In this document: positions 1 to 11,785 of the stretch, in pieces
How positions within the stretch are numbered: position 1 is the first letter of the stretch
Layout of the letters: each line of letters begins with the position of its first letter
NCBI GenBank assembly: GCA_911728435.2
Contig: OU452214.1
Coordinates: 10,356,105 to 10,420,104, forward strand
Source of the DNA: Apoderus coryli
Taxonomy: Eukaryota; Arthropoda; Insecta; Coleoptera; Attelabidae
Direction: 5' to 3'
Length of the DNA: 64,000 nucleotides
Notes under the pieces: model-generated
Database searches by the model: none
What the model saw: only the letters and a program-made list of their open reading frames with translations
Told to the model about the DNA's origin: nothing
Made by a program: the position numbers and the translations under genes

Positions 1-757
1 GCACTTTCTTGTACACCTCAGCATATAAGAGAACTAGGTGGAGAGTCAATAATTGATCAATTAGAACTCAGTGAAATTGCGACACTCTCCCAGGATGAAC
101 TTGTTATGGTGGCACCTAGCCTTCAGGAAGACGAATTAGATACAGAATCCAATGTTGTCATCTATTTGAAAACCAATGAGCATAGCTTAAATTCTACAAG
201 TCATTCCAAAATTGAAAACGATGAAACATCATTTTCCATAGACTTAAAACAGAATAAGAGTGAATCCCAAACAGTTCCTGAAAAGGTAAACGTAGTCTGG
301 ATCCCAAATTCAACCAACTTGATCTGGTTGCAATCATCAAGGGAAATAGCGGAAGATGAGCAAGTATGTAAGGAAGAAGAAAACGTATCTGAAGCTGAGG
401 AGGCGCGAGAATCACTTGATATTGATCAGGCAGCTGGTTTATGATTACCGGATTGTTTAAGCAAAGAAACAAAGATTGGCGATGATGAGGGTGTTGATAA
501 TTTTAATTCGTTAAGCAAGCAACTGCTTGACAAAGCATCTTCTGTAGTTAGTGATCAATTTGAGCAAGGCTTGAGCAGAAACATCGGTTATGAAGAAGAT
601 TTAGAAAAAACATCTGATAGTGTTCTTTATTTGAAAGGAGGATGGTGTTGTGAGGAAAATAACGCAAAAATTTGCCTTCAAAATGTTGGTAGAACTAAAA
701 GAATTTCGTTGGAGTTTTTTAAATTACCTGGTGAACCTGTCTCGATGTCTACGAGAG
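1..757 (+). CDS. Partial exon with an internal in-frame TGA, giant ankyrin-like gene
   Basis: The reading frame is open from the window edge (ALSCTPQHIRELGGES...) and is acidic and Ser/Glu-rich, like the other exons of this gene. A TGA interrupts it at 442-444, but the same frame stays open for 116 more codons to a TAG at 793-795, and the translated character does not change. A strong donor (AGAG|GTAAAG) sits at 757/758 in phase 1, the phase used by all the other exons here, so I end the exon there. Alternatively it is a terminal exon: an AATAAA lies at 816-821, just after the TAG. The TGA could be a real stop, a readthrough site, a recent nonsense mutation or a sequence error. No folded domain is recognised. 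Its membership of the downstream gene is inferred from strand, phase and composition. Confidence 0.5.
442..444 (+). other. In-frame TGA inside the first exon
   Basis: The context is GGT TTA TGA TTA CCG. The frame is open from position 1 to this codon and again from 445 to 792. The base after TGA is T, not the C typical of the best-known leaky insect stops. I saw no obvious SECIS-like hairpin, so selenocysteine is unsupported. Confidence 0.7.
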
Positions 758-815
758 GTAAAGCATTAGCTTTGTATGTAGTGCTACTCCAATAGCTAAT
801 AGTACTAGTTTTTTA

Positions 816-821
816 AATAAA
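816..821 (+). promoter_or_regulatory. Possible poly(A) signal AATAAA
   Basis: AATAAA lies 21 bases after the TAG that closes the open frame of the first exon. It would make that exon an alternative terminal exon. In AT-rich DNA the hexamer is common, so this is weak on its own. Confidence 0.25.
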
Positions 822-865
822 TACTAATCTAATAACTTTACTTCAAATTAACTCAATATGGAGCG

Positions 866-1270
866 GTGTTAATAGTCAAGTTAGAAGTTTCTGAAAACTA
901 CTTTATAATCAATCAAGTCCTGTTTCGACTTCAGTTCACAATGATAAACTCAACAATCATCTCCAGTATCAATCCAGGAGAGAGCACCATCGTTACCTTC
1001 AATGCAGTGGTAAAAAATGCACGAGGACTTTGCGTGACTGAGCATTCTTACTATCTCCATCTAATAATGACAGAAATACCATTTGTTGGCGATTTAATTC
1101 TTCTTCAGTCAAGCATCGCCTCTTGTAAACCATGCTTTTCCTTGACAGGGATTCCCGGAAATCGATGGCATATCTTCCCAATTGACAACTGCTGTTTGGA
1201 AATTGTTATCAATATATTGTTGGGTATCTATGGCTAAACTTCTAAAGCCAAAAACAGTCTTCTAATAATA
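866..1270. other. No gene recognised
   Basis: A 123-codon open frame (866-1237) crosses this stretch, but it resembles no family I know and has no splice or initiation context. It abuts the LINE fragment downstream. I treat it as intronic sequence. Confidence 0.4.
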
Positions 1271-1276
1271 ATTTTG

Positions 1277-2018
1277 TCACAGAGAATGCCGAAAGCGTGT
1301 TGCTTGATAATAGCCGACTGCTAAACCAAGTAATCTCGCAGCCCATTCATTAGCAGAGAAGCCGAATTGCAGACCAAAGATAGTCCGCAATATCCGCTTC
1401 TGAATCACAAACACCCGACTCACTTCACAAGACCTGCCCCAGGATACTATATTATATGAAATCGCAGAGTACACAAGAGAATAATATATTGTTATTAGGG
1501 CTGCAGTATTCATATGACCCATCAGAGAGTAAATTAAGTAAGCCTGTTGAGATAGCTTACCACATACGACATCTAGGTGATGTAGCCAAGTCAATTTCTC
1601 ATCAACAGTCACACCCAAGATCTTCACAGACTGTGACCAGGGCACGATGCTGCTTCCAAACTGTACATCGAAGTCTAGTGATGATTTGTATCTGTTAAAT
1701 TGAAGCAGAACTGTTTTATCATCGATCGGTTATCATGGCACCACGAATCAAAAGCTCGTAATGTAGATGAAATCTTTCCTTGAAGAATTTTAGGGTCCCT
1801 GTCCGTTATGATTAAAGATGTATCATCCGCGTACATAAATTGTCTTGTCTTGCAAAGGTAAGCCGCTGAGGCAAGTCATTAACAAATAAAAGGAAAAGAA
1901 GAATGCCCAAGACACTTCCCTGAGGAGTGCCGATATTAATGTCCTCATAACCAGATAACTCTGAGTCTATCCTGACTCGAAATCTACGCTGATTCAAGTA
2001 TGAAAAGATCCACTCCAT
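1277..2018 (-). mobile_element. Jockey-like LINE fragment, reverse transcriptase remnant
   Basis: Two minus-strand frames together give part of a non-LTR reverse transcriptase. The frame at 1812-2018 has the motif IGTPQGSVLGILLFLLFVND of the RT palm (motif B region). The frame at 1277-1645 has the downstream KILGVTVDEKLTW and SLVYSAISYNIVSWG segments typical of jockey-like elements. The YADD-containing stretch between them is disrupted and the 5' part is absent. It is a dead, 5'-truncated copy inside an intron. Confidence 0.75.
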
Positions 2019-2332
2019 TGGTTACTATATTTAGTAAAAAATTTTATCTGTTGACCAAGTGATTTGGATTGTTTCTGCAAAAAAATTATTTGCAATAATA
2101 GAATATGTATTTTCCTATTATTATAGTCCTATTATTGCCCTTTAACACGGTAAGATAGCAGTTGGTCGTTTTCTACACAATGGCTAATGGAATACAAGCG
2201 ATCGAAAAATAACTTTAGCTCAAACTATTTGACAATGTGGCTTGGTCGCTTTCTGCAAAACTGGGTCCAATTGTTAATACATAAAGGATTTTTAAAATAT
2301 CGTAAGACATGTTGTATTGTTATGTAAAGTTA

Positions 2333-2455
2333 ATAATAATAATAATATTTATTGGCCATTATAAGGTATAACAAATGTATACATTGGCAAGTCTACAATA
2401 TTATGATAAAGTCAACTAAAGTTTAAATAAAATAATAAATAATATACACAGAAAA
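2333..2455 (-). repeat. Possible LINE 3' tail
   Basis: A run of AAT repeats followed by AATATTTATTGGCC resembles the 3' end of a minus-strand LINE with a microsatellite tail. There is no coding sequence attached. Confidence 0.3.
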
Positions 2456-2464
2456 AAAAACCTT

Positions 2465-3013
2465 GGTTCAGATAGATAAAAAACGTAAGCACCACAGGGA
2501 CAGCCAAAACCTTGTCTACCCCTTCTAGAAAAATTTACTGGATAGACATTGTCATTTAGATAATATTCTTGAATAGTTTACATATGCTTCTTGTCTAAAA
2601 GAGACAAGCACTTTTTGTCATTTAAATAAAAATATATTGTATGCCAGCAAAGTTTATTAGTAATTTTAGTAATGTAGAAAAATTTACTGGATAGACATTA
2701 TGTCATTTAGATAATATTCTTGAATAGTTTACATATGCTCCTTGTCTGGGAGAGACAAACACTATTTGTCATTTAAATAAAAGTATATTGTATGCTAGCA
2801 AAGTTTACTAGTTATTTTAGTGATGATACTCGTTTAATGACTATCCAGTAAATTTTTCTACATTACTAAAATAACTAATAAACTTTGCTAACATACAATA
2901 TATTTTTATTTAAATGACAAATAGTGTTTGTCTCTCTCTTCTAGTAATTTTTTCTAGAAGGGGTAGACAAGATTTGGGGGTCCCTGTGGTGCTTACGTTT
3001 TTTTATCTGAACC
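2465..3013. mobile_element. Foldback / TIR element of about 549 bp
   Basis: The left end GGTTCAGATA... AACGTAAGCACCACAGGGAC is matched in inverted orientation by the right end GTCCCTGTGGTGCTTACGTT... TATCTGAACC. The inside carries a duplicated segment starting with GTAGAAAAATTTACTGGATA (about 2550 and 2675), plus an inverted copy around 2840-2930. No ORF is present, so it is non-autonomous. I could not settle a target-site duplication. Confidence 0.7.
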
Positions 3014-4469
3014 ACCATCAGGTTTTTAGTGCGACTCTTATTTATTTATTTTTTTAAAATAAACTTAAGCCTACTGAAAATCTTGTATTAGGTATAATAT
3101 AAGCTAGGTATATATAGTCAAACTTCAATCTACACATGTTAAAGTGGGTAGGTATAATGGGGCTGAATCCTTTGCCGGAATTCCCGAGAATATTGCTCAG
3201 CACATAAACAACTAGGGTTGGTTGATCTTGGAAACGGTCGGAGTGACAATGTCGGTTAACTTAGAGAAAAGTTGTACAATTTAAACACCTTTTAAATGGT
3301 GTTTTCAAAAGTAAAGTAAATTTAGCAGTTTTCGAGAATTTCTTAAAAATCAATTTTTTGCGATATTAGTTTTTATTGATTTCAGACATTATTTTTACAG
3401 ATATATAAAAAAAATTAAAAGCACTTTCTCATTGTTGGTCGTAAAATTATAAAAATAAATAATTAAATAATAATTATTATAATTTACTTACCGAGAAAAG
3501 TAACAACGAGCTCCCCCAGATTCCAGCTAATTAATATTTCTTTTGTTTCCTCCATTGTTATTAATAATATATGAATATTTAACAAAACTAATCACTACAC
3601 TTAATTATGTTGGATGCACATTGGTATAATACATATCTGTTACTGTCTGTATAGTCCGTCCTCACCACTTGTAGAAATTGGGATATCAATATCTAGGTAT
3701 ATACTTACTATCAATAAATCAAAATTTAATATATTAAATTAAAATATCTTCAGATTAGAACACCAAATAACTAGATCCTAGTTAGAGCGACGCCAAGACT
3801 CTAATCAAAAAATACCAAAATGAAACCCCCTCCCTCTACACCAAGCGAGACGCGCTAGGTACAAGGTGGTACACATAGAAGTTGTTGTTGTCGGCACCCG
3901 CTTCTACAAAGAAATTTCGTAAATGAGAAGTATTAGGTAAAATAACTATTACACAGATTTAATTAAATCAGTCCCTATTTTAGCTATGTACTTAGTTGTT
4001 AAAATCTTATTTATACTTAAATATTATAATGCACATACCTAGGTCCATTAATATACTAAAGCAGATAAATAAAATTTATAGGTAGGTAGGTATATGTTCC
4101 TATTCGAACTAATTTAGTTTTGGGTTTCATAAAACGATTTTTGAGAATAGTTAGGTACGTATAGGTACCTACCTAATTACCTCATTAAGTATTTTCTTAA
4201 TAATAATAGCTACACCTAAGTGGGTACGTATGGAAATCTGTAGGTGTACAATACCTAATTCAAGCAGAATACCGAACTCATTTAGCGCAAATAAATTTTT
4301 ATATAGGTTCACAATTTGAAATCTTATTTAACTAATGCACATACAAGTCTCGTTTAGATGAGAAGATATCAGCTTAGCAGGAAAAATTGTCGTTTTTAGA
4401 TAATGTAGCTACTCATACTTGATAACTACATTTACTACTTTAACAAAAATTTTGCGAAAACTAGCAAAT
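3014..4469. other. Intronic stretch, nothing recognised
   Basis: The sequence is AT-rich with scattered TAGGTAGGTA runs around 4080-4180. I see no coding frame, splice pair, tRNA or terminal repeat that can be supported. Confidence 0.4.
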
Positions 4470-4682
4470 TCACCTCTTCAAGGAATGTAACACAAATAAG
4501 TTTTTATTTAATTTGCCACATAATCTCTCAACATGTTCCGCCCAGCTCAACGTCGGATCCACTATCACTTCCAATAGGCTAGCTGAATCTGGAAAAGCAA
4601 ACTGATTGTTTTCGAAGTTTACAGTAAAATTTAAAATTAAAAGGGTGCGCCTATGGACGACTACGGTCGGTATTGACAACAC
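4470..4682 (-). mobile_element. LINE reverse-transcriptase scrap
   Basis: The minus-strand frame includes the segment LLEVIVDPTLSWAEHVERLC followed by GKLNKNLFVLHSLKR, the region downstream of the RT catalytic motif in jockey/R1-like elements. It parallels the segment of the 1277-1645 fragment. Only about 70 residues survive. Confidence 0.6.
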
Positions 4683-4927
4683 AAAGGGATATCGAGTTGT
4701 GGTTTTTTATATCATATTAAACTAAAATTAGAAAGACTATACCATTACTAGTACGCTAGGTATTGAATATCACCAAGTAATCATGTGCCAACGATCAAAG
4801 GTGAAGGTAAGATAACATCGCACAATGAAGAGCTTTTAGTGTACCGAGCTTTAATGTAGCTAGAAAATGCATTTCTTATCAAATATTATCGAATAATATC
4901 TACAACGAAAATGATTATTATTTCCAG

Positions 4928-5005
4928 AATGGAGCGCCACGGGAAAGCCGTCAGCAGCAATCCCACCACCAGTACCAGAACTAGACGAAAGCGCCTCGCA
5001 ACACG
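4928..5005 (+). CDS. 78-nt phase-1 micro-exon (WSATGKPSAAIPPPVPELDE...)
   Basis: An acceptor (TATTTCCAG) is followed by 78 bases and a donor (CACG|GTAAGT). Read in phase 1 the exon gives 25 codons, WSATGKPSAAIPPPVPELDE followed by SASQH, with no stop; the other two frames are worse (one stops, one runs into the donor). It is symmetric (1-1), as are the other exons of this gene. The proline-rich peptide could be a linker between folded domains and the giant tail. The intron upstream is about 4.2 kb and the one downstream about 14.8 kb if it joins the next visible exon. Confidence 0.65.
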
Positions 5006-5454
5006 GTAAGTTTCAAAACTAAATCATCAAACAACTTTTCATTAATTTGTAAGGTTTTTGTTATTAAATTTGTCATGTGGAAGTGTACGACAAACCTTAT
5101 ACAACCTACAACTACTGTGAAACGTTTAGTTTCTTTTCTAGTTACATGTTTTGCCTTATAAATACATCATCAGAGCTGTGCTAAAATTACATTGTAGTCA
5201 GTACCTAATAATACAAAAGAGTACATACAAGTTGTTCTGGAAAATGTGGGAAATTCCCCAAGCAGACATACTGTTTTCTTAACTGTAAGTTCAGGCTACT
5301 CATATTAATTTCTTTGAAGTCTTTATCATACAGGGTGTTAAAAATGTAAGCATTAAGGTCTAGATTAGTGGTCGCCAACCCGTCAATCGCGAGCCCCTGG
5401 TAGCTCGCGAAGAGATTTCTGGTAGGTAGCTCCCAACATATCTATCTACATACC

Positions 5455-6428
5455 AAACGACATGCGGAGGATTCCTCATTAAGGATAGTTTCTTAGGTCT
5501 TGATTAGGTCCTGTATGATAGCGTCCTATACCAAACCAAGGCTCCAAAAAATTGAAATCTGTTTTCCTAATAATGGGGTCGTGAAATTTACGCAGGACAA
5601 TGATATTGTGAAGGGCTATTTGCATGCCAAACGACATTCTTGGGAGCGGTCATTAAGGATAGTTTCTTAGGTCTTGATTAGGTTCAGTATGATAGCGTCC
5701 TATACCAAACCAAGACACCAAAAAATTTAAATCTGTTTTCCTATTAATGGGGTCGTGAAATTTACGCAGGACAATGATATTATGAAGGTTTATTTTCATG
5801 CCAAACGACATTCTTCGGAACGGTCATTAAGGATAGTTTCTTAGGTCTTGATTAGGTCCAGTATGATAGCGTCCTGTACCAAACCAAGGCCCCAATAAAT
5901 TGACATCTGTTTTCCTAATGATGGTGTCGTGAAATTCACGCATGACAATGATATTATGAAGGTTTATTTTCATGCCAAACGACATTCTTCGGAACGGTCA
6001 TGAAGGATAGTTTCTTAGGTCTTGATTAGGTCCTGTATGATAGCGTACTATACCAAACCAAGGCCCCAAAAAATTGAAATATGTTTCTCTAATAATGGGG
6101 TCGTGAAATTCACACAAGACAATGATATTACGAAGGGCTATTTGCATGCCAAACGACATTCTACGAACCGTCATTAAGGATAGTTTCTTAGGTCTTGATT
6201 AGGTCCTGTATGATAGCGTCCTATACCAAACCAAGGCCTCAAAAAATTGAAATCTGGTTCCCTAATAATGGGGTCGTGAAATTAAGGCAGGACAATGATA
6301 TGAAGGATTATTTGCATGCCAAACGACATGCGGAGGATTTCTCATTAAGGATAGTTTCTTAGGTCTTGATTAGGTCCAGTATCATAGCGTCCTATAACAA
6401 ACCAAGGCCCCAAAAAATTGAAATCTGG
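5455..6428. repeat. Tandem array, ~180-bp unit, about 5.5 copies
   Basis: The phrase GGATAGTTTCTTAGGTCTTG recurs near 5483, 5662, 5828, 6006, 6177 and 6348, so the unit is about 170-180 bp. Copies differ by scattered substitutions and short indels. There is no ORF. Confidence 0.85.
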
Positions 6429-6759
6429 TCAGCCCCACGTAAAGACCTTTTAAAATAGTGTTCTTGAACCTAGTTTTGCTTTTCTATGCTCGGACTAAGT
6501 TTAATGGTTATATTTTTAACAATCTATACAATAAAGACTTCAAACAATTTAATATGAGTACCCTAGACCTTCAGATAAAAAAATGTAAACACAGGTACTG
6601 CTTACTGTCGAATAAATAAACCATTTTATTTTTGATTGCCGCTTTAAATGAAGACACATGATATGTTTTACAACAGCATTCGCTCCCCATATCGGAGAAA
6701 ACTTCTTGCTGATGCCGGCCCACCATCTGAAAGACCATTGATCTCCAGAGTTCCTTCAC

Positions 6760-7197
6760 TTTCTTATCGCGAAGAAGCTGCCGCGGCTCTGCTGGAAATC
6801 TGGAACGATCTACCTTAACAGGTGATCGACAATGTTATTGAAAGAAGAGCAATTCATTGAACAATCAGCATAAGGCATAGAATATGCTGATTTGAAAGCC
6901 TGTAGGTCTAAACTCCAGCGAGATTATGCTTCGCTAGGAAGATTGAACATTGGGCCAAGGTTCATTTTACTGATGAGGACCAGTTTTACATCCATTCAAT
7001 TATGGCAGGGAAAGATATGTCACCTTCGAAGTGAACAAGATGAACAATTGAATGTCACTGCCAACGGAGAAGAAGAAGCTCTGGTGGAGATCTGGGACAG
7101 TCTACCTCAACAGCTGATCGACAATGTTATTGGAAGAAGAGCAATCTATCGTACAATCAGAAGAAGGCAGAAGGAACCTTGTTTGAAAGGGCTATAG
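6760..7197 (+). pseudogene. Degenerate Tc1-like transposase fragments
   Basis: The phrase LVEIWDSLPQQLIDNVI, similar to the C-terminal end of Tc1-type transposases, appears at about 7080-7135, with a damaged second copy at 6795-6850. Between them another frame reads WAKVHFTDEDQFYIHS, matching the first catalytic-aspartate region of Tc1 transposases. Frames shift repeatedly and stops are frequent, so the gene is dead and possibly duplicated. Confidence 0.55.
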
Positions 7198-7310
7198 GAC
7201 AAAAGACCTCAACAACTCCAGCAGAAAGGTTCAAGATTAGCTTCTTAACGAAACGTGAAAAAAAAATGTTTATTCTACACCAAATAACTTTTAATCAAAG
7301 CTTGGTTCAT

Positions 7311-7353
7311 CCAGACATGTTTCGGATTGATCTTATTATCCCATCATCAGTGA
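7311..7353 (-). ncRNA. Hammerhead-ribozyme-like motif
   Basis: On the minus strand: CTGATGA, then a stem (GGAT/ATCC) and GAAAC, then the palindrome ACATGT and C. Stem I is only about 3 bp, with a G-U pair, so this copy is degenerate compared with the others. It follows the Tc1-like relic. Confidence 0.4.
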
Positions 7354-7424
7354 TATATGTGAGAACAAAAACATCCGACCTCCCAAGACAAGGGTCAAGA
7401 TTGCGATTGAATTTCACTTTGTAG

Positions 7425-8390
7425 AAAAAGGTTTATTCATTTTTTTTAATAAAATCAAACTTTTTTTCTGAGCAGAAGTAGATAGGTCATGTTATGGAAG
7501 ATAAGATGAGAGATTGCGAAGGTCCAAATTCCCGATTTTGGCTGCCTCAAGGTCACACACATACGACATTGATACAGATAGTGGCTGATGCGGCGCATGC
7601 ATGAAATCACATTTAATGTATTAGGAGAACAGAAATAGTAAACACATAGCGAATCAACAATAATTAAATTACATAAATCAAACTTACGTTGACATAAACG
7701 ACGTTAATGACATAAACGTCGCGGCGTAAGTTATAGGATAGGTCTGATGATACCTTTAAAAGGAAACATGTAACTTTAAAAAAAAAGACACAAACTCGAG
7801 GTTGATATTAGAATGTTTCTTCTTCAAACTTACAATACACAACCTGTTTGTTTGAAGTAATGGCCGCCAATTACACTTCTGCGTGATGATATTAAGAAAT
7901 TATACAACATGGCTAGGCTAATACATCGAAAGAAATGTTCATCCTCACTTTTTCGCTAGGATCATCATCATTAGTTTTTATTGTAAAGAAAATCCTAATT
8001 TGTTCAACGATATAATTATTTCTGAGAAACTTCTGGGGAAACAAAAATTATTTCAGTCAACTAATCGTCAGTTTTTTTTTATTATTCTTTAAATTTATTT
8101 ATTTACACAAGGCTAGATCTGTTTTCTATGTATGAAAAATGTTGAAAACCCGAACTACTCTATAATATAAATCCCGCAACTATCTCTCAGGTTCTTTAAT
8201 TTCCAATTTATCTTTAAAAGTTATATTTCTTACCCTCATTTAATTAGGAGACAAAGTTAAAGTCAATAAGCTGCAGGGGTTTTTGTAGCATCAGCACTTT
8301 ATAATGCTTCAACATTTTCCCTTTTCAAAAAATTTGGTTTAAAAAGTTTACCTACCCGGTACATAGGGAAATTTATAAGTACAGGGTTAT
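7425..8390. other. Intronic stretch, nothing recognised
   Basis: I see no coding frame, terminal repeats or RNA gene that can be supported here. Short poly(T) runs and low-complexity AT sequence only. Confidence 0.4.
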
Positions 8391-9138
8391 TCACGCTTTA
8401 TGGTGCGGAATATTGTAGCCAAACTACTTGACTTTGAAAAAGTTTCATTTGTTGGACGTGTGGGCATCTACTATGGCTACTTTTTAAAATTAGTTTTATA
8501 TTATACAGGGTGGCCCTTGTAACCTAAAAGTATCAAAGTTATGTTTTTTTAAATAGAATGCCCTGTATATTATTGCAGTTTTAGATCCTCTAATCAAATT
8601 AAGTGTCTGTTTTATTAACGTTTATAATACCTAAACCCTAACGTTTTTTAAATAAATAGAATTTTGTCCAAATTTAGCATAATTTTCATATTTCAAATAC
8701 TTAGGAAATATCTAAATGATGTTGACCAAATTAACTCTAAAGTGTAATAATAGATCATGTTTGGTATTCCAATTGTAATAAACTTGGAATTTTATACAGG
8801 ATGTCCAAAAATTAAAACTACTCAAATAAGAACTTTAAGTTTCTATAACCTCATTAATTTAAATGGAACGTTATATTTCTGAACTTACCTAGCGATGTAC
8901 TTACTAATTACCCGTCGAATGGTATTAGACTGTCCTCGTTTTGGCATAAAACGCCAAATAATTGTTTTGTACACCAAATTGGTGTTTTTCAAATAAACGT
9001 TTTAATGTGTCCAGCAGCCTATGGAATCAGAAATGTCAAATAAATTATTTTATCTATCAATTTAATTTGCTGTTCATCCCTTACTAGTGTTATTGATTTA
9101 GAATATTTTTAGTTTTGGTGTTTCTTTGTTAAAATGCA

Positions 9139-10747
9139 AATGCAAATTGTTGGACTTCCGCAAGAAACTGCGATTTACAGCAGCTTCAAATTAGAGAGAT
9201 TGGTGAAGATGATGTGTTCAGAGCACTTAAATCGTTTAAAGCTAGACATACTTCGGGTCCGGATGGTGTGCCTGCCTTTGTCGTCAAGGAGTGTGCCTCA
9301 GTCTTCGCTAAACCGATTTCAACTATATTTAATCTGTCGTTGAAATAATAAAATAATAATGAGTTTCCGAATTTCTGGAAACTGTCTAGGATGAGCCCCA
9401 TCTTCAAAAAAGGTGATAGGCAGGATATTAGAAACTACCGGCTTATTGCCATACAATCGAATTTTGCCAAGTGTTTTGAGATCGTGTTGCATAAAGTTTT
9501 GCTTAATCATGTCAAGCGGCTCATCACGCCTCTTCAGCACGGATTTTTTCCTGGCCGATCCATTGCTACTAATCTCGTAATTTTGAGCCAGTTTTTGGCA
9601 GAAAGCTTGGATAGCGAGGGTCAGGTTCACGTTATTTATACGGATTTTACCAAAGCCTTTGACAGGCTTGACCACGGAATTCTGCTGCAAAAGCTTTCGG
9701 AATTTGGTTTATCTGTGGATCTTTTAAAATGTCTGTCTACTTATCTCCATGAACGTAAATTGTTTGTGGAGTATCGTGGTTTCAAGTCCGGTATTATCCG
9801 TGCAACATCTGGAGTGCCGCAGGGTTCTGTGTTGGGTCCCCTCTTATTTATGTGTTTTATTAATGACATTGTTAATGGCGTGAAATGTCGCTCCCTACTC
9901 TTTGCTGATAATTTTAAGGTTTATTCACTGATTACCTCAACTTCTGACTGTCTTTAATTGCAGAATGATCTGAATGTCCTGCTTGACTAAGGTAAAGGTA
10001 AATCCAATAAAATTTGTGTATAACATTGACTCTGTTCCGCTTAAAATATGCGATAAGGTTAAGGATCTGGTGGTGCTCTTTGACGCTAAACTTAGTTTTG
10101 TGGGGCATGTGATTGATGTGGTTTCGTCTTCCTATAAGAGTCTGGGTTTTGTTATGAGAAATACAAAGCATTTTGTGTCACCTAAAACTCTTATTTTACT
10201 GTATAATTCCTTCGTTAGATCGAAATTGGAATATGCGTTTGTTGTGTGGAGCCCTTGCGTTGCACTCCAATAGCTTAGAGAGGATTCAGCGAAGATTTGT
10301 GAAATATTTGTGGTTTAAGTGTATCCAACCATGGGTTTTCCCCCTTGATGAACTTCTGGGGCGTTTTAATTTTGTACCTCTTGATAAGCGTAGAGAATAT
10401 GCCTCACTCCTGTTCCTATTCAAGATCGTGAATGGCATCATTGACTCTCCGGACCTACTTTCGATGATACCTTTTCATGCTCCACATACGAGAAGGCGTA
10501 ATTATGGTTGTAGCTTTTACTTGCCTACCGCACGTACCAACTTGTTGCTCTTTTCGCCATTGTTTAAGATGTGTTCAAATATTTGTTGTTAAACCATTCT
10601 TATTTTGACTATTTTTTGCGATTGTAATATTTGTATTATTTATAATTTTGAAACGTGTATTTATGTTAATTTTTATCGTTTTGTAATGTACCTGCCCTGT
10701 AATTGGATGTGTTTCTGTCTGGGTAGATGTAATCTAAATAAATAAAT
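9139..10747 (+). mobile_element. 5'-truncated jockey-like LINE with 8-bp target-site duplication
   Basis: Flanking AAAATGCA repeats (9131-9138 and 10748-10755) define the insertion, and the empty site is readable in the sister element near 50520. The RT body at 9391-9957 shows MSPIFKKGDRQDIRNYR, a TDFTKAFDRLDH motif A and SGVPQGSVLGPLLF. The catalytic box reads FADN instead of FADD, and frameshifts split the C-terminal part (9974-10273, 10173-10592). The 3' tail is (TAAA)n. It is non-functional: endonuclease region missing, catalytic Asp changed, frames broken. Confidence 0.85.
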
Positions 10748-10781
10748 AAAATGCAGATTATTTATTTAAAAGAAGAACTTA

Positions 10782-11170
10782 TTGATTATGATATTGATCC
10801 TTGGAGAATGTCAGCAAAATTCTTTATTGGCTTCTCGAGTTTATGCTCAAAGTTTTCCCATACGAAATCATCCAAGACCATCTGATTTTGAGAGACTATT
10901 AAATCAGTTTAAGGAAACTGGAAGTGTTAGCTATAAGAAATACTTTACAAGAAAAACTGTCTCCGAAAATGAAGAAACTAATTTTGCTATAGTCGGTTCA
11001 GTTATCGAAAATCCTAATATTAGTCAGGCAAATATTTCACGAGTGCTTAGAAAACATAGATTTCATGCTTTTAAAATTCAGCTTTGTCAAAGCTTTCTGG
11101 AAATGATTTTGACAATAGAATTGAATTTTGCATTTGTGTGTTAGATGAAGTGGCAACACATGAAATATTT
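10782..11170 (+). pseudogene. Mariner-type transposase relic, N-terminal part
   Basis: The frame carries SLLASRVYAQSFPIRNHPRP followed by a segment ending FKETGSV, the N-terminal helix-turn-helix layout of Tc1/mariner-like transposases. It then reads ISQANISRVLRKHRFHAFKI, a second HTH. A frameshift and an insertion at 11170/11171 break it. The downstream continuation starts at 11914. Confidence 0.7.
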
Positions 11171-11235
11171 GTTTGAATAAAAGACGTCTACTCCACAAAA
11201 AATCTTTATATATACGTTGAAACCGTTTATAATTC

Positions 11236-11275
11236 GCCAGACATGTTTCGGACTACAACGTCCATCATCAGTGGC
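11236..11275 (-). ncRNA. Hammerhead-ribozyme-like motif (left arm)
   Basis: On the minus strand: GCCA-CTGATGA-T-GGAC(GTTGTA)GTCC-GAA-ACATGT-C-TGGC. Stem I is GCCA/TGGC, stem II is a perfect 4-bp hairpin, and stem III is the self-complementary ACATGT. The predicted cleavage site is after ACATGTC. One unpaired T follows the CTGATGA box. This is the inverted partner of the copy at 11746-11785. Confidence 0.6.
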
Positions 11276-11745
11276 TAAGGAACCTTATATACTGCGGTTA
11301 GATGAGGGGGTTAAACTTCATATGAACTTAGAGTAGGGTATTTTTACATTGATCTTCAATTTAAACGTTTATATAATGTCACTTTATGGAAATTTGTTTT
11401 TTAAAAATTGAGCATAATAAAAAATAAAATAAATTGGTTTTTAAACTTTAGTAGACATTAAAACCACACTGGTGGAATCTTACCAGCTTTTCAATAACTT
11501 AAAATTAAATATGAAGAGAAAAGAAAAACACAAACAAACACATGTTGAAATGATACACAAATTTAAAGTTTAAAAACCAATTTATTTTATTTTTTATTTT
11601 TTATTATGCTCAATTTTTAAAAAACAAATTTCCATAAAGTGACATTATATAAACGTTTAAATTGAAGATCAATGTAAAAATACCCTACTCTAAGTTCATA
11701 TGAAGTTTAACCCCCTCATCTAACCGCATTATATAAGGTTCCTTA

Positions 11746-11785
11746 GCCACTGATGATGGACGTTGTAGTCCGAAACATGTCTGGC
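11746..11785 (+). ncRNA. Hammerhead-ribozyme-like motif (right arm)
   Basis: The arrangement is the same as in the left arm: CTGATGA at 11750-11756, stem II 11758-11761 with 11768-11771, GAAAC at 11772-11776, palindrome ACATGT at 11775-11780, C at 11781, and TGGC closing stem I with GCCA. Confidence 0.6.

Noticed and set aside
442..444. TGA as selenocysteine
   Set aside because: No SECIS-like hairpin was evident downstream and the protein shows no redox-type context.
866..1237. 123-codon ORF as a gene
   Set aside because: No similarity, no splice or start context; AT-rich chance ORF next to a LINE.
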